A DNA stretch of 64,000 nucleotides from Planctomycetaceae bacterium (lineage in GTDB: Bacteria; Planctomycetota; Planctomycetia; Planctomycetales; Planctomycetaceae): assembly GCA_041398825.1 (NCBI GenBank), contig JAWKTX010000002.1:496001-560000 (forward strand). Direction: 5' to 3'. The notes under the pieces are model-generated. The model ran no database searches. It was not told the origin of the DNA and saw only the letters and a program-made list of their open reading frames with translations. Below, piece by piece: positions 36,049 through 46,800 of this stretch. The position numbers and the translations under genes are program-made. Every line of letters begins with the position of its first letter. Positions within the stretch are counted from its first letter, which is position 1.

Positions 36049-37278
36049 ATGCCTGTGAATAATTCTGTGATCTCTCCCGAAGCGGGAATGCAGTGTATCG
36101 CCTGCGGTCGAGTCAGAAGGGTAAATCATGACCATTTGGGTCGCCGCCTGAAATGTAAGTGCGGCAATATCGCTGTCGCTCAGCAGCAGGATCTGATTCC
36201 GCTCACGGCCAGAACCCTTCGATCAAAATCCCCAGGACAGCTTGTATCTCAAGTTGAAAGCGGACGATCCCCGCTTCCCGTCGATCAACTTGCCGTCATT
36301 GAGTCGCTTCGTGATTCGTTCCGCGAAATTACGACACAGTTATCGACTGTCATCGTGGGGCAGCAGGACGTCATTGAAGAAGTGCTGATTTCGATTTTCT
36401 GTCGCGGTCACGTGTTACTCACGGGCGTTCCGGTTCTGGCAAAGACGCTGTTGATTGACAGTATTTCCAAAGTTCTGGACCTGGACTTCCGTCGGATTCA
36501 GTTTACGCCCGATCTGATGCCGGCGGACATCACCGGGACAGAGGTTCTTCAGGAAGATCGCACGACCGGAACTCGCAACTTTCAGTTTGTCGAGGGCCCG
36601 ATCTTCAGCAATATGGTTCTGGCCGATGAAATTAACCGAGCCCCGCCGAAGACTCAATCGGCGCTGCTGGAAGCCATGCAGGAACGGCATGTCACTGTTG
36701 CAGGTCAGACGATGGAGTTGCCGAAACCATTCTTCGTGATGGCCACTCAGAACCCGATTGAGCAGGAAGGAACGTATCCGTTGCCCGAAGCGCAGCTCGA
36801 CCGTTTCCTGTTCAATTGTGTGGTCGACTACCCCGAAGCAGCGGACGAATTTCAAATTATCAAACAAGCAACTTCCGGCCACACGCCGACGCTGTCCAGG
36901 CTGCTCGATGCCGAACAAATCCAGACGCTGCAGGAAACGGTGAGAAATGTTCCGGCCGCCGATCATGTCATCACTTATGCCCGAGATCTCGTTCAGGCAA
37001 CTCGGCCGGGTGGTGGCGTTGCGCCTGGGTTCATTAAAGAGATGGTCGGCTGGGGCGCTGGTCCTCGCGCGGGGATCGCGCTGATCATCGCGGCGAAAGC
37101 TCGTGCCGTTCTGCACGGTCGCCTGCATGCGACGACCTCCGATGTCGCATCTGTCGCGTTGCCGGTTCTGCGACATCGGATGGTGACCACGTTCCATGCG
37201 GAAGCCGCGGGAATAAAGCGCGATGACGTGATCCAAAAACTGATCGAAGTGATTCGCCCGCAAAAACCTCGAGCTTGA
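36049..37278 (+). CDS. MoxR-family AAA+ ATPase with N-terminal zinc ribbon
   Basis: The gene encodes 409 aa. Residues 15-50 contain CIACGRV ... LKCKCGN, a zinc-ribbon-like element not usual in MoxR proteins. The AAA+ core has Walker A GVPVLAKT, Walker B VLADEINRAPP, sensor 1 FFVMATQNPIEQEGTYPLPEAQLDRF, and the MoxR C-terminal lid (VALPVLRHRMVTTFHAEAAG). In the family Walker A is usually GVPGLAKT, so here the central Gly is Val. MoxR ATPases work as chaperones with vWA-domain proteins, which are encoded directly downstream. It is the first gene of a plus-strand operon reaching about 49.2 kb. Confidence 0.92.
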   Translation: MPVNNSVISPEAGMQCIACGRVRRVNHDHLGRRLKCKCGNIAVAQQQDLIPLTARTLRSKSPGQLVSQVESGRSPLPVDQLAVIESLRDSFREITTQLSTVIVGQQDVIEEVLISIFCRGHVLLTGVPVLAKTLLIDSISKVLDLDFRRIQFTPDLMPADITGTEVLQEDRTTGTRNFQFVEGPIFSNMVLADEINRAPPKTQSALLEAMQERHVTVAGQTMELPKPFFVMATQNPIEQEGTYPLPEAQLDRFLFNCVVDYPEAADEFQIIKQATSGHTPTLSRLLDAEQIQTLQETVRNVPAADHVITYARDLVQATRPGGGVAPGFIKEMVGWGAGPRAGIALIIAAKARAVLHGRLHATTSDVASVALPVLRHRMVTTFHAEAAGIKRDDVIQKLIEVIRPQKPRA

Positions 37279-37365
37279 ATGGACCGAGCCTGAGGCGTGC
37301 CGGACGCAGATGGCGTTGTTGTTGAACGAGGTAAAACGCAAACCCTTTCAACGAACGGAAAAAAC

Positions 37366-37423
37366 GTAGTGGATCTCGCCAGAGATCCCTGTGGTTTGAG
37401 GGAAGTCTGGCGACTCCCACTAC
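37366..37423. repeat. Inverted repeat element B, copy 1
   Basis: Arms GTAGTGGATCTCGCCAGA and TCTGGCGACTCCCACTAC enclose 22 nt. It sits in the 173-bp gap between the MoxR and DUF58 genes, 29 bp before the DUF58 start. Confidence 0.8.
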
Positions 37424-37451
37424 ATTTGAACGGGACCGGAGATTTTTCCTG

Positions 37452-38390
37452 ATGTTGACTCTTCAAATCCCTGATTACATGAAGTTGCTGCCGGCTGAAG
37501 CTCAGGCTCAACTTGCGCGGATGACGTTTCCTGCGCGGGGGCGTGTTGAGGGCTTCAAGTCGGGAAGTCATCGCAGTCCGTATCTCGGATCGTCGACAGA
37601 GTTTGCTGAGCATCGCGAATACAGCCCCGGCGATGATCCTCGCAATCTGGACTGGCGAGTGTTCGCCCGGCAGGACAGGTACTGTGTGAAGCAGTATGTC
37701 GAAGAAACGAACCTGCGTGCCACCATTCTGCTCGATTCTTCTGCCTCAATGCGATTTCAGGGGAATGCCGCCAGCGCTCTGGATGGATTCCAACTCTCGA
37801 AGTTCGACTATGCAAAACACATTGCTGCCATGCTGTCGTTTCTGTTTGTGCGACAAGGTGACGCTGTTGGGTTGATTCAGTTTGATTCCGAAGTCCGGTC
37901 TCATCTTCCAGCGCGAGGAAGTGCCAGCCACTTGCGAAGAATGCTGCAAGAGTTGGATGCGGCGATTCCGGAAAACTCTTCCGATGCGCCGTCGGCACTG
38001 CATGAGGCTGCGGAACGAATTCCTCGTCGCGGGATTGTGATTCTGTTGAGTGACCTGTTGTTGGATACGCAGAAGCTCATGCAGGCACTGCATCACCTGC
38101 GTTACCGAAAGCACGAAGTGGTGGTGTTTCAGATTCTGACCGAAGAGGAACTGACCTTCCCCTACAACGATGCCGTTCAGTTTCGAGATCTGGAAGGGGC
38201 TGTTGATGATATCGATCTGGATCCCGCGTCGATTCGGGCCGAGTACCTGCGTCAGTTCACAAGCTTCGTCAATGACCTCGAACAAAACTGCCGGCGAATC
38301 CCGGTCGACTATATTCGACTGAATACGAAGGACTCGTACGTCAGTGCCTTGAGCAACTATCTCGGACAACGAAATGGAGGTCGCCGATGA
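37452..38390 (+). CDS. DUF58 protein (vWA-like)
   Basis: The gene encodes 312 aa. The DUF58 signature is clear: GRVEGFKSGSHRSPYLGSST, then FAEHREYSPGDDPRNLDWRV, FARQDRYCVKQYVEETNLRA and a MIDAS-like LLDSSASMRF. DUF58 proteins regularly follow MoxR ATPases and are thought to be their partners in assembling membrane or periplasmic complexes. The stop overlaps the next start (ATGA at 38387-38390). No signal peptide is seen, so it should be cytoplasmic. Confidence 0.93.
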   Translation: MLTLQIPDYMKLLPAEAQAQLARMTFPARGRVEGFKSGSHRSPYLGSSTEFAEHREYSPGDDPRNLDWRVFARQDRYCVKQYVEETNLRATILLDSSASMRFQGNAASALDGFQLSKFDYAKHIAAMLSFLFVRQGDAVGLIQFDSEVRSHLPARGSASHLRRMLQELDAAIPENSSDAPSALHEAAERIPRRGIVILLSDLLLDTQKLMQALHHLRYRKHEVVVFQILTEEELTFPYNDAVQFRDLEGAVDDIDLDPASIRAEYLRQFTSFVNDLEQNCRRIPVDYIRLNTKDSYVSALSNYLGQRNGGRR

Positions 38391-41151
38391 CGCTCCTCAA
38401 TGGTGCTGCGATGTTCGCCGCCATTGCGGTGATCGTGCCGATCCTTGTCCATCTGCAGAAGCGCCGCAAATCCAAAGTGGTCGACTGGCCCGCCATGCAG
38501 TTCCTGCAGCGAACAGTGACCAGCCGCCGTCGCGGATTGACGCTGGAAAATCTGCTGCTTTTACTGCTGCGTTGTCTGCTGGTATTGTTGTTCGTGCTTG
38601 CCATGGCACGACCGGCCATCGAATCGGGGCGGATGTTTTCGTGGATCTTGTTTTCACTGTTGGCTGGTTGCGGCCTGCTGTTGTTGACTGCGGCGGTCGT
38701 CGGCAGATGGCGACTTCGCAGCCGATGGATCGCAGTCTTCGCTGCTGTAATTCTGTTTGGAACTGCAGGTGCCATGCTTTCCACGAGCCCCGAGTCGCTC
38801 GTCGATTCCGGAGCGGATCGCGACGTTGCGATTGTGATTGACCGCTCTTTGACGATGACTCTGGGAGACGATGAATCATCCCACTTCGACAAATCGATTT
38901 CGCAGGCGCGATTGCTGATCGAATCACTGTCGGGGAATTCCACCGTCTCGATTGTGCTGGCTGGCCCAATCCCCGAAACAGTCGACGGTTCCCCCTTCCG
39001 CAATCTCCGGAGGGCCGAAGAAGTTCTCGACACGATTGAGCAAGTTGCTGGCGGGTCGGATTTGGAATCAGCCGTCCGAAAGGCCACGTCGCTGGTCAGG
39101 AAGGCTCCCAATACTCACAAGCAGGTTCTGCTGCTGACAGACGATCAGCTCTGCACGTGGGAATCGATCGATGAGATGCGACTGGCCCGTCATGCGTTCC
39201 TCACGAGCCAGGCCACAGACGAGTCTCGTTCAGATTCCGGAACGACCAGTGAAATTGACCGTGTTGACGTCGCGGAGAACGGAACAGACTCATCACCTGA
39301 GATCGCCTGCGGGGCCATCGTTTCGAGTTTGCCTGAAAAGAAGGAGAACATTTCCGTCGATCGTGTTCTCGTCGATGCGTCGCTTGTGACGGCCAGCCGG
39401 CCAGTTCCGATTGAAGTGGAAGTTCGCAACGGCGGTTCAACGACCGTTCGCGATCTGGTGGTGAAGCTGCTGGTTGATGGCAGAGAAGCCGCGACCGAGT
39501 CGCTCATTCAGATCGAGCCGGGCGTCCATTCGACCGTTCGATTTTTGCATGCGTTTCCGAAGGCGGGACAACACGTCGTTTCGGGAAGCGTCGAGATCAC
39601 GGACCAGTTGCCTGCAGACAATCGGTTCGATTCTGTCGTGGACGTGATCCCGCACGTGTCGGTTCTGGTCGTCAATGGAAGCACCGATGCTGACCCCGCG
39701 CGCAATCAGCCACCTTCGCGCGACTCGCACTTGATCCGGCCGGTCTTCGCGAACCGAACATGGCTGACGATGGCGGCGATCCGGACACAAAGAATTCAAG
39801 CCGCGCGATCATCGCGACGGCAATCGAAGCGGCTCGTCTGAACGAAATGGAATCGCTGGATGACTTTCAACTGATCCTGCTGTGCGACGTTCCTCGCCTT
39901 CCCAACGACATGGCCGAGCGCATCGCAGGCTTCGTAGAAGACGGCGGCGGGTTGTGGGTCATTCCGGATGAACAGTCTGATGCGTCGTTCTACAACAACT
40001 GGCGTGTTCCACTGACGGACGAACCCATCATGCCAGCTCAGTTGGGGGAATGGAATCGCTGGATCGGCAAGGCCGACCATGACGGTGACGTTTCTCGGCT
40101 TGGCGTGGCTCTCGACGCCGCTGGCAGACCTTTTATCAGCGACCTGTTCGAACGCGGTGACCACGATCTTGCCGACATCTCTGTCGTTCAGTTCTGGAGT
40201 ACGACTCCCGCCGATCAGGCCATTGTCGCAATGAAACTGACCAACGGCGAAGCACTCTTTGCGGAACAGGCCATTGGTGGCGGACGAGTGCTCCTGCAAA
40301 ATCTCTCGTTCGCACGACGCGACAGCAACTTTCCGGCCAACCTGGCGTTTCCGGTTCTGATGCATCTGTGGACTTACCACCTGGCAGCGTCCCACGAAAC
40401 GGCGACCAACTTTCAGCCGACTTCTGATCTCGTGACTCAGCTGCCCGCGCGAATCGATGCGGCAGACAGAATGACGACGCTGCAACTGATCGAACCTGGT
40501 GGAACGAATCGCGACGTTGCCGTTTCGTGGCAGCGGGAGACTGCGTTCGCCCGCATTGGTCAGGTGCTCGAACCCGGTGTTTACGGTTTGCAGAACCATC
40601 AATCCGCGGCATTGGTTTCCAGCTTTGCAATCCACCGCGACCGGGAAGAATCCGATCTTTCGGTAGCTTCGGCCGACCGGCTGCAGGAGATCAGTCGGGG
40701 ACTGGGCATCGAGCTCATCGATGATGTGAGCCAGTTGACCGCGCCGCTCGCCACTGAGTCCGTTGGTACGGAGATCTGGGACTCTTTGCTGTTCACTGTG
40801 CTGTGGCTGCTGGCTGCAGAGTGTCTGGTGACGAAGTGGATTCGAAGTCGCCGGAGAGTGGCTCCGATCGATGCCTCTGTGTCGAGTGGCCCTTTCGACG
40901 GGAGTGCCCTCGTGGTCGATGACAAGTCAGAAAGAGGGTTGGAGATCGTAGCTGGAATCGCCAGAAGTCAGTCACATGCCAGTCGAACCCGAAGTCTGGC
41001 GACTCCGGCTACCACGCAAACTAACTGTCTCAGACCACTGGCTCCGCTAAGAAATCCAGAGCAGCTAACCACAAGTTTAACCCGTGGTCGAGAGTCCAGG
41101 CCGCAGCAAGTCGCAGACGAATCCGCGAACGTGTTCGAGGGGGCATCATGA
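38387..41151 (+). pseudogene. BatA-domain membrane protein with vWA region, frameshifted
   Basis: The first frame (38387-39841) has the BatA N-terminus (FAAIAVIVPILVHLQKRRKS), a hydrophobic pair (LLLLLLRCLLVLLFVLAMARP and LFSLLAGCGLLLLTAAVVG) and a vWA start (IVIDRSLTMTLGDDE). A CARDB-like beta domain follows (VPIEVEVRNGGSTTVRDLVV). Near 39690-39700 the sense moves to another frame (AQSATFARLALDPAGLREPN). It continues through MADDGGDP at 39760 as a glutamine-amidotransferase-like domain (FQLILLCDVPRLPNDMAERI, FVEDGGGLWVIPD) and a last TM (SLLFTVLWLLAAECLV). Total length is one base short of 922 codons. The final 70 residues come from inverted repeat element B. A sequencing error in GACCCCGCGCGC could explain the shift. 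Confidence 0.82.
40934..41041. repeat. Inverted repeat element B, copy 2 (inside coding sequence)
   Basis: Arms GTAGCTGGAATCGCCAGA (40948-40965) and TCTGGCGACTCCGGCTAC (40995-41012) lie within a longer unit that matches the reverse complement of about 49195-49305 over more than 100 nt. Here it is read through as the C-terminal tail of the BatA-like protein (RSQSHASRTRSLATPATTQT). Confidence 0.88.
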
Positions 41152-43733
41152 CAAACGAGCTCGAAATGTTTGCCATGGCGCCGCTGCTTTGGTGCGGTCT
41201 GGCGGTTGTCGGCTGGGTCGGCATGGCCTGTTTGCAACGATTCGTGCTGGCGGTCTCGATTCGTCGTCTCGCGTATGGACCACGATTCGGTCTTGCGTTC
41301 GCCGCCTGGTTCTTCGCGATCGACGCACTGAGCCAGGTGCTGGAAACGGCGACTCATCGACCTCAATGGCTGATTGCTCTTTCGGCTGCACTGGCCTCGG
41401 AAGTGGCGCTGTTCTGCTATCGGTTGGAAGGGTTGGTCGCGACGTCTTCGCGGCGAGTCAACGTGCTATCGGGGCTGCTTCCATTGCTTCGAATAGCCTT
41501 GATCGCGGTTGTGTCCGTGCTTCTTTTGGAGCCCGTCTTCACTCACGAAGACGAGCATGAGGAAGAACATGCCGTGGCTATCGTGCTGGATGCGTCCGAT
41601 TCAATGAATCTCCCGGCACGGCTGGAGACGGATCCGAATCGATCTCGCAGCCAGGCCGCGCACCAGTTGCTCGTGGGGGATTCGACAGATTCGAACGGAC
41701 TTCTGGAACGTTTGTCAATGGACTACGACGTCCGGCTGTACGAACTGGGAGCGTCAGCTCGGGAAGTCGATTCGGCGCAGTTCTTCGCTCGAGCGGACGA
41801 TGGGCCATTGCTCGAATCAGGTTCATCCGTCTGGACGGCATCGACCGACTTCGCAGACGCATTGCGGCAGGTGCGAGGCGACATTTCCGCAGCAAAGCTT
41901 TCCGGAATTCTGATAATCAGTGACGGCAGAGACCATTCCAGCGCGGACCTGCAACAACTGTGTCAGTCGCTGGGTCAGGGCAGTATTCCGGTGAACTCGA
42001 TTGTTATCGGAAGCCAGCAGCCGCCCAAAGACTCACAGATTGTCAGCGTTCAGGCCCCGTCGCAGATTTATCACGGCGACAGTGTTTCGTTGACGGCCTC
42101 CATCAAGGTGGATCAGTATCCGGGCGAGACTACGGCGGTCCGATTGTTTGATGGCGACGAACTGATTGAGGAACAGTCGATCGCGATCACGAGCGACAAT
42201 CACCGCCAAACCGTTTCGTTCCGTCATCAGCCTCAGGAGCCGCGAATTCACGAGTACCGTGTGGAACTGGCCGAACTTCCGAACGAAGAATCCGCACAGA
42301 ACAACCAATTGCTGAAACCGGTGTGGGTTTCGCAGGACCGGATCCGCGTACTGCTGATTGATGAGCGCCCTCGCTGGGAGTTCCGCTATCTGCGAAATCT
42401 GTTCGCGGGGCGTGATCAGACCGTCTTTCTGCAGGCCGTGTTGTTGCAAGCCGATCGTCTCGCCGGAGTCCCCGCGCCGCCCATCATGCGAGCTTCCGCT
42501 CAACGCGCCTTTGACGACAGTGAAGCCAACGCACTGCCGCTCGACGAAGCAGAATGGCTCAAATTCGACGTCATTATTCTCGGAGATGTCTCTCCGCAGA
42601 AACTTGGAAACAACGGCATCCAGGCGCTGGAACGTTTCGTCAAAGACCGCGGCGGCGTACTGGTGGTCATCGCCGGACCCAATCAGATGCCTCATGCTTA
42701 TCGAGCCACACCTCTGGCCGATGTGCTGCCTGTGCTTCTGAATCGCCCTGCGATCTCCACAGCGCGCAGTCCCGATCCGAGCTTTCATTTCTCGCTGACT
42801 CAGGAAGGCCTTTCCGATGAAGTTCTACAAAGAGCAGCCGGAGCCAATGATACCTCTTTTCCGGAACTGACATGGAGGCATCCGGACGGTGAAGCGAAAG
42901 CCGGAGCGAGTGTTCTGGCGTACGCTTTGACCAATCGAGAACTCCCCAACGACGCGAAAACCGGTGTGGCCGATCAGCGGCGGCGAGCACTGATGCTGTG
43001 GCATCGGTTCGGAACCGGCAAAGTGCTGCAACTGAACTTCGACGAAACCTGGCGACTGCGTTATGGGATTGGTGATCAACGGCATCATGAATTCTGGGGG
43101 CAGATCATTCGCTGGGCCGTCACGGATCGGCTGTCGGCCGGGACTGATTTGGTGCGGATGGGAACGGATCGAACGCTGTACAAAAGCGGCGAGCCCATTT
43201 CGATTCAGGCACGGCTTCTCAAGGCAGATCGCAGCCCGATGATTGATGCTCGAGTGCAGGCAAAGGTCTTGATTGACGATGAAGTCGTTCGGACCGTGGA
43301 CCTGACTGCCGATCCGCAGAATGTGGGAATGTTGCACGGTGAAATTCGCGATCTCACACAGTCGGGCAGGTACCGCGTGGAATTGTCTGGAGAAGTCGTC
43401 GACAAGCTGCTGGCACTCGAAGCAACGGGAACTCAAACGGTAGGACTGGAAATTGGCGTCGAAGCCAGTGCCGAGAATCTCGAACAACTCGACCTTGTCG
43501 CCGATGACACGGTCCCCAGGCAAATCGCGGACTGGACCGGGGGAACTGTGGCGGACCTGGCCAATGTCGACCTGAGCAATGTCGAGTCGGTGCTCTCGAA
43601 CTTTGGGCCGAAATCGACGTTCGTGCGGGAACGCTGGACGGTGCCGCTCTGGAATCGGTGGCCGGTCATCGGTCTGTTTCTCAGCGGGCTAAGCGTGGAA
43701 TGGCTGCTTCGCAAATGGATGGGACGAATTTAG
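41148..43733 (+). CDS. Membrane vWA protein with glutamine-amidotransferase-like domain
   Basis: The gene encodes 861 aa. It has four N-terminal hydrophobic segments (APLLWCGLAVVGWVGMACL to LLRIALIAVVSVLLLEPVF). A vWA domain follows with MIDAS IVLDASDSMN and LIISDGRDHSSADL. Beta domains follow (DSVSLTASIKVDQYPGETTA). Next is a class-I glutamine-amidotransferase-like domain (VLLIDERPRWEFRYLRNLF, DVIILGDVSPQKLGN, FVKDRGGVLVVIAGP) without a visible catalytic Cys. A C-terminal beta region and last TM (WPVIGLFLSGLSVEWLL) close it. It overlaps the previous gene by 4 nt. The domain order is usual for the large protein that follows BatA-like genes in planctomycete MoxR operons. Confidence 0.88.
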   Translation: MTNELEMFAMAPLLWCGLAVVGWVGMACLQRFVLAVSIRRLAYGPRFGLAFAAWFFAIDALSQVLETATHRPQWLIALSAALASEVALFCYRLEGLVATSSRRVNVLSGLLPLLRIALIAVVSVLLLEPVFTHEDEHEEEHAVAIVLDASDSMNLPARLETDPNRSRSQAAHQLLVGDSTDSNGLLERLSMDYDVRLYELGASAREVDSAQFFARADDGPLLESGSSVWTASTDFADALRQVRGDISAAKLSGILIISDGRDHSSADLQQLCQSLGQGSIPVNSIVIGSQQPPKDSQIVSVQAPSQIYHGDSVSLTASIKVDQYPGETTAVRLFDGDELIEEQSIAITSDNHRQTVSFRHQPQEPRIHEYRVELAELPNEESAQNNQLLKPVWVSQDRIRVLLIDERPRWEFRYLRNLFAGRDQTVFLQAVLLQADRLAGVPAPPIMRASAQRAFDDSEANALPLDEAEWLKFDVIILGDVSPQKLGNNGIQALERFVKDRGGVLVVIAGPNQMPHAYRATPLADVLPVLLNRPAISTARSPDPSFHFSLTQEGLSDEVLQRAAGANDTSFPELTWRHPDGEAKAGASVLAYALTNRELPNDAKTGVADQRRRALMLWHRFGTGKVLQLNFDETWRLRYGIGDQRHHEFWGQIIRWAVTDRLSAGTDLVRMGTDRTLYKSGEPISIQARLLKADRSPMIDARVQAKVLIDDEVVRTVDLTADPQNVGMLHGEIRDLTQSGRYRVELSGEVVDKLLALEATGTQTVGLEIGVEASAENLEQLDLVADDTVPRQIADWTGGTVADLANVDLSNVESVLSNFGPKSTFVRERWTVPLWNRWPVIGLFLSGLSVEWLLRKWMGRI

Positions 43734-43736
43734 ATG

Positions 43737-43820
43737 GGTTCAGAAGCGGGGGCGGGAACCAATAACCAAATGGCCCGAAGGGTGCTTCGCACGATTGGTT
43801 CCTGACCCCTTTTCTGAACC
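43737..43820. repeat. Inverted repeat element A, copy 2
   Basis: 27-nt arms (43737-43763 and 43794-43820) differ at four positions. The loop nearly matches copy 1 (CCAAATGGCCCGAAGGGTGC). The outermost bases of the arms differ from copy 1 but still pair with each other (GGTTCAG with CTGAACC, against CTCAG with CTGAG), so the pairing has been kept while the bases changed. Confidence 0.88.
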
Positions 43821-43843
43821 GGTAAACAACTTCACAGAATCTG

Positions 43844-46800
43844 GTGATTCAGATGACAGCAACAATAAACGTCTCAAACAAAACCCAAGCCTCGCCACGC
43901 AAAGCGGCGGCGGTCGAGCAGATTCAGCGTGAACTCGATGAGATGGTGGGTTGCCTTCGGCGCGACATCTGGATGGGGGGAGCTCTTGTCGTCGGAACGG
44001 CGGCGATGATGTCACTGCTGACGCTGGTGATTGTTGACGCAGTCTTCCAGCCCGAATCACTCTGGTTGCGGTGCGCACTATGGCTGCCGATCATCGGGAT
44101 TGTTGTCACAGTCATTCGACGGTTTCTCGTCGTGCCGCTCAGGCAGGAGTGCAACCGCCTTGCGATGGCGTGGACCCTGGAACAGACACGGCCAGCGATT
44201 GAAGAACGCCTGACAACGTCGCTGCAGTTGACCTCAACCCCGAATGCTCAGTCGAACGCGATCATCGAGGCCGTCGCACAACAGGCGCATGGTAGCCTTG
44301 CAGGATGCCGGGATCAGGAACTGCGGGGACAAGAGGTTCTCAACAGGAGTATCGTCGCAACAACCTGCTGTGCCGCCTTTCTCATGTCGATGTGGATCTG
44401 GGCTCCCTATCTAATCCCTTCCCTGAAGAACGTGCTGAATCCCTGGAGTGCGCGAGTGCTGCCGCACTTGAGTGCGACGATCGTCCCCGGCAACACGGTT
44501 GTCGGGGAGGGCAGCGACGTTCGAATTGCTGCGACAGCCAGTCACCTGACAGATGCGGTGCTGGAAGTCATCGAGCATGATGCCGTGATCGCGTCATATC
44601 CAATGGCAATCGAAGCCAATGAAAGCACCGCCGCATTTACTCTGGCGGCGTTAAAGGCGGACCTTCAATATCGCGTTCGTTCCGGCGGTTTGTTTTCCGA
44701 CAGTTACCAGATCTTTGTTGATCCCAAACCGGTGATGGAAGGCATTCAACTGAGCCTGACGTTTCCGGAATACACACGACTACCTTCCCAGGTTATCAAT
44801 GAGCTGACTGAACCGATCGAAACGATTCACGGCACGCGAATCCGCATCGACGTTGATTCCACACTGCCTTGTGCCGAATCTTCGCTGAGCCTCAACGCAA
44901 CCTCGATCCCGTGCGAGCAAGCGGCTTTTGTCGACGAAGTAAAACGGTGGCGGCACAGCTGGGAGTTCAATGCAACGGGAGGTGATTTGCAGCGCGGCAC
45001 GATCACGCTGGTCAGTGAAGCGGGTGTCCCGAGCGATCCGATTCTGTTTGAAATGCGAGTTCTGCCCGATCTGCCACCATCAATCATCATCGATCAACCA
45101 GGGCTATCCGAAATCGTGACGACGTCAGATCGCAGCATCGACATCGCCTATCGTGCCTTCGACGACTTCGACTGCGGCGCCCTGCAACTGATCTCGCAAA
45201 AGAACGGCGAACAGCTTTCGATCAAAGACGTTCCGCACGAACGGCTGCCGGAGTTCACAGGCGAACTGGCCATCGATCTGAATCAACTGGAAATCACCAC
45301 CGGAGACCAACTGATCGTCTGGCTGTCGATCACTGACATTCGGCCCGATGAATATGGCGGACCACAGATTTCTGAATCTCGGAAGATTCATCTTCAGATT
45401 GTTGACGAAGCGGCTCCCATCGGTCAGCAGGCTGTGCGGAACGAAGCCCAGTCCGTGCTGGTCGATCTGACCGAAGCTCTGGATGGTCTCACCACAGCCA
45501 AACAAATGGCGGATAACCTTCAGAACGAACTCAGTGAAATCGCCGACGAAGCGGAGGCTCCCGAAGCTCCCGCTGATGCAGCGGAGAAAGCGAAACGACT
45601 TCAGGATCAGATCCGTGAAGCAGAGCAATCATTGCGGCGATTGACAGAGCAGAAAGAACTCGCGGAGCAACGCCTGTTCCAACCGGAGATCGAACGAATT
45701 CAGCAGGTCGCTGACAACGAGATCGTGGAAGCGAAGAAACAGACGGGGCTCGTCCCGCTATCCGACGATCTCGCTCAACAACAGGAAGCAGTCGCGGCAA
45801 CGAAAGAATCGCTCAGTGATGCCATCGACAAACTCGCGGACGTTCGGGAAGACATTGATCAGCGACGTCAGCAAATGGAACTGGCCGCTCAGCTGGATGA
45901 ACTCGCCCGGCAACAGGAACGGCTTGCACAGAAACAGAAACCGGATCCAGTGCAAGACGGGCAAGACAACGGCCCGGAAGTTCAGGACAAACAGCAGCAG
46001 GTGGCCGATCGGTTGCAGGAAGTCGTCGAACAGGATCTCGACGCCAGGAGTGAACAATTTGCTCAACGAGCAGAAGAGGCTGCCGAACTGACTCAGGCAG
46101 CGGCCGATCTGCAACAGCAGCAGGACGCATTAGCGAAACTCGATCAGGCTCGCAGCAAAGAGGAACTGGACGATCAGTTGCTGGACATGATTGCTCGGGA
46201 GCAGGAACAAATCGCGAACGAAACCCGAAAGCTGGAACAGCAGGCGAGCGACGTTCAGCCACCAGCCGCCGATGCCCGCGAACAGGCTCAGCCGGATCCC
46301 AACGAAGCAACTAAAGCCGCACAGAACGACAAGCCCAATGGACTCGCGGACGCCAGGGAGCAGATGGAAGCCGTCCCGGAGAAACTCCGACAGAAAAATC
46401 TGGAACAGGCAGAAGCCGCGGCACGGCAAGCGGGCGAACGTCTGCAGCAAAAAGCCCAGTCGAAGCCAGAGAATGCCGCTGCGCAGCCCAACGGTGCCAG
46501 GGACAGCAAAGCGGCGCCTCAGGAAGATGACCTGCAGCGACTTGCAAAGCAACAGAAGCGAGTCCGCGATGCTATCCAGGCGGTTCGCGAAGACCGTCCT
46601 GAAGAAGCGGCTGCGAAGTTGCAGGAACAGATCGCGGAACGAACGGAAGGGCTCCGAGACAAGGCCGACGAATTGCTGCAACTGCCAACCGACGATCCAG
46701 AAAACCAACAGGCCGTTCGCGAAGCCCGGGAAAAGCTGGAACAAGCTCAAAAGGAAACCAGGGCGGCGGAAAAACTGGCGAAGCTACAGCAGAAGAAGCA

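Noticed and set aside
36415..37341. A 308-codon minus-strand open frame over the moxR-like gene.
   Set aside because: Antisense shadow of an AAA+ ATPase with intact Walker B and sensor motifs.
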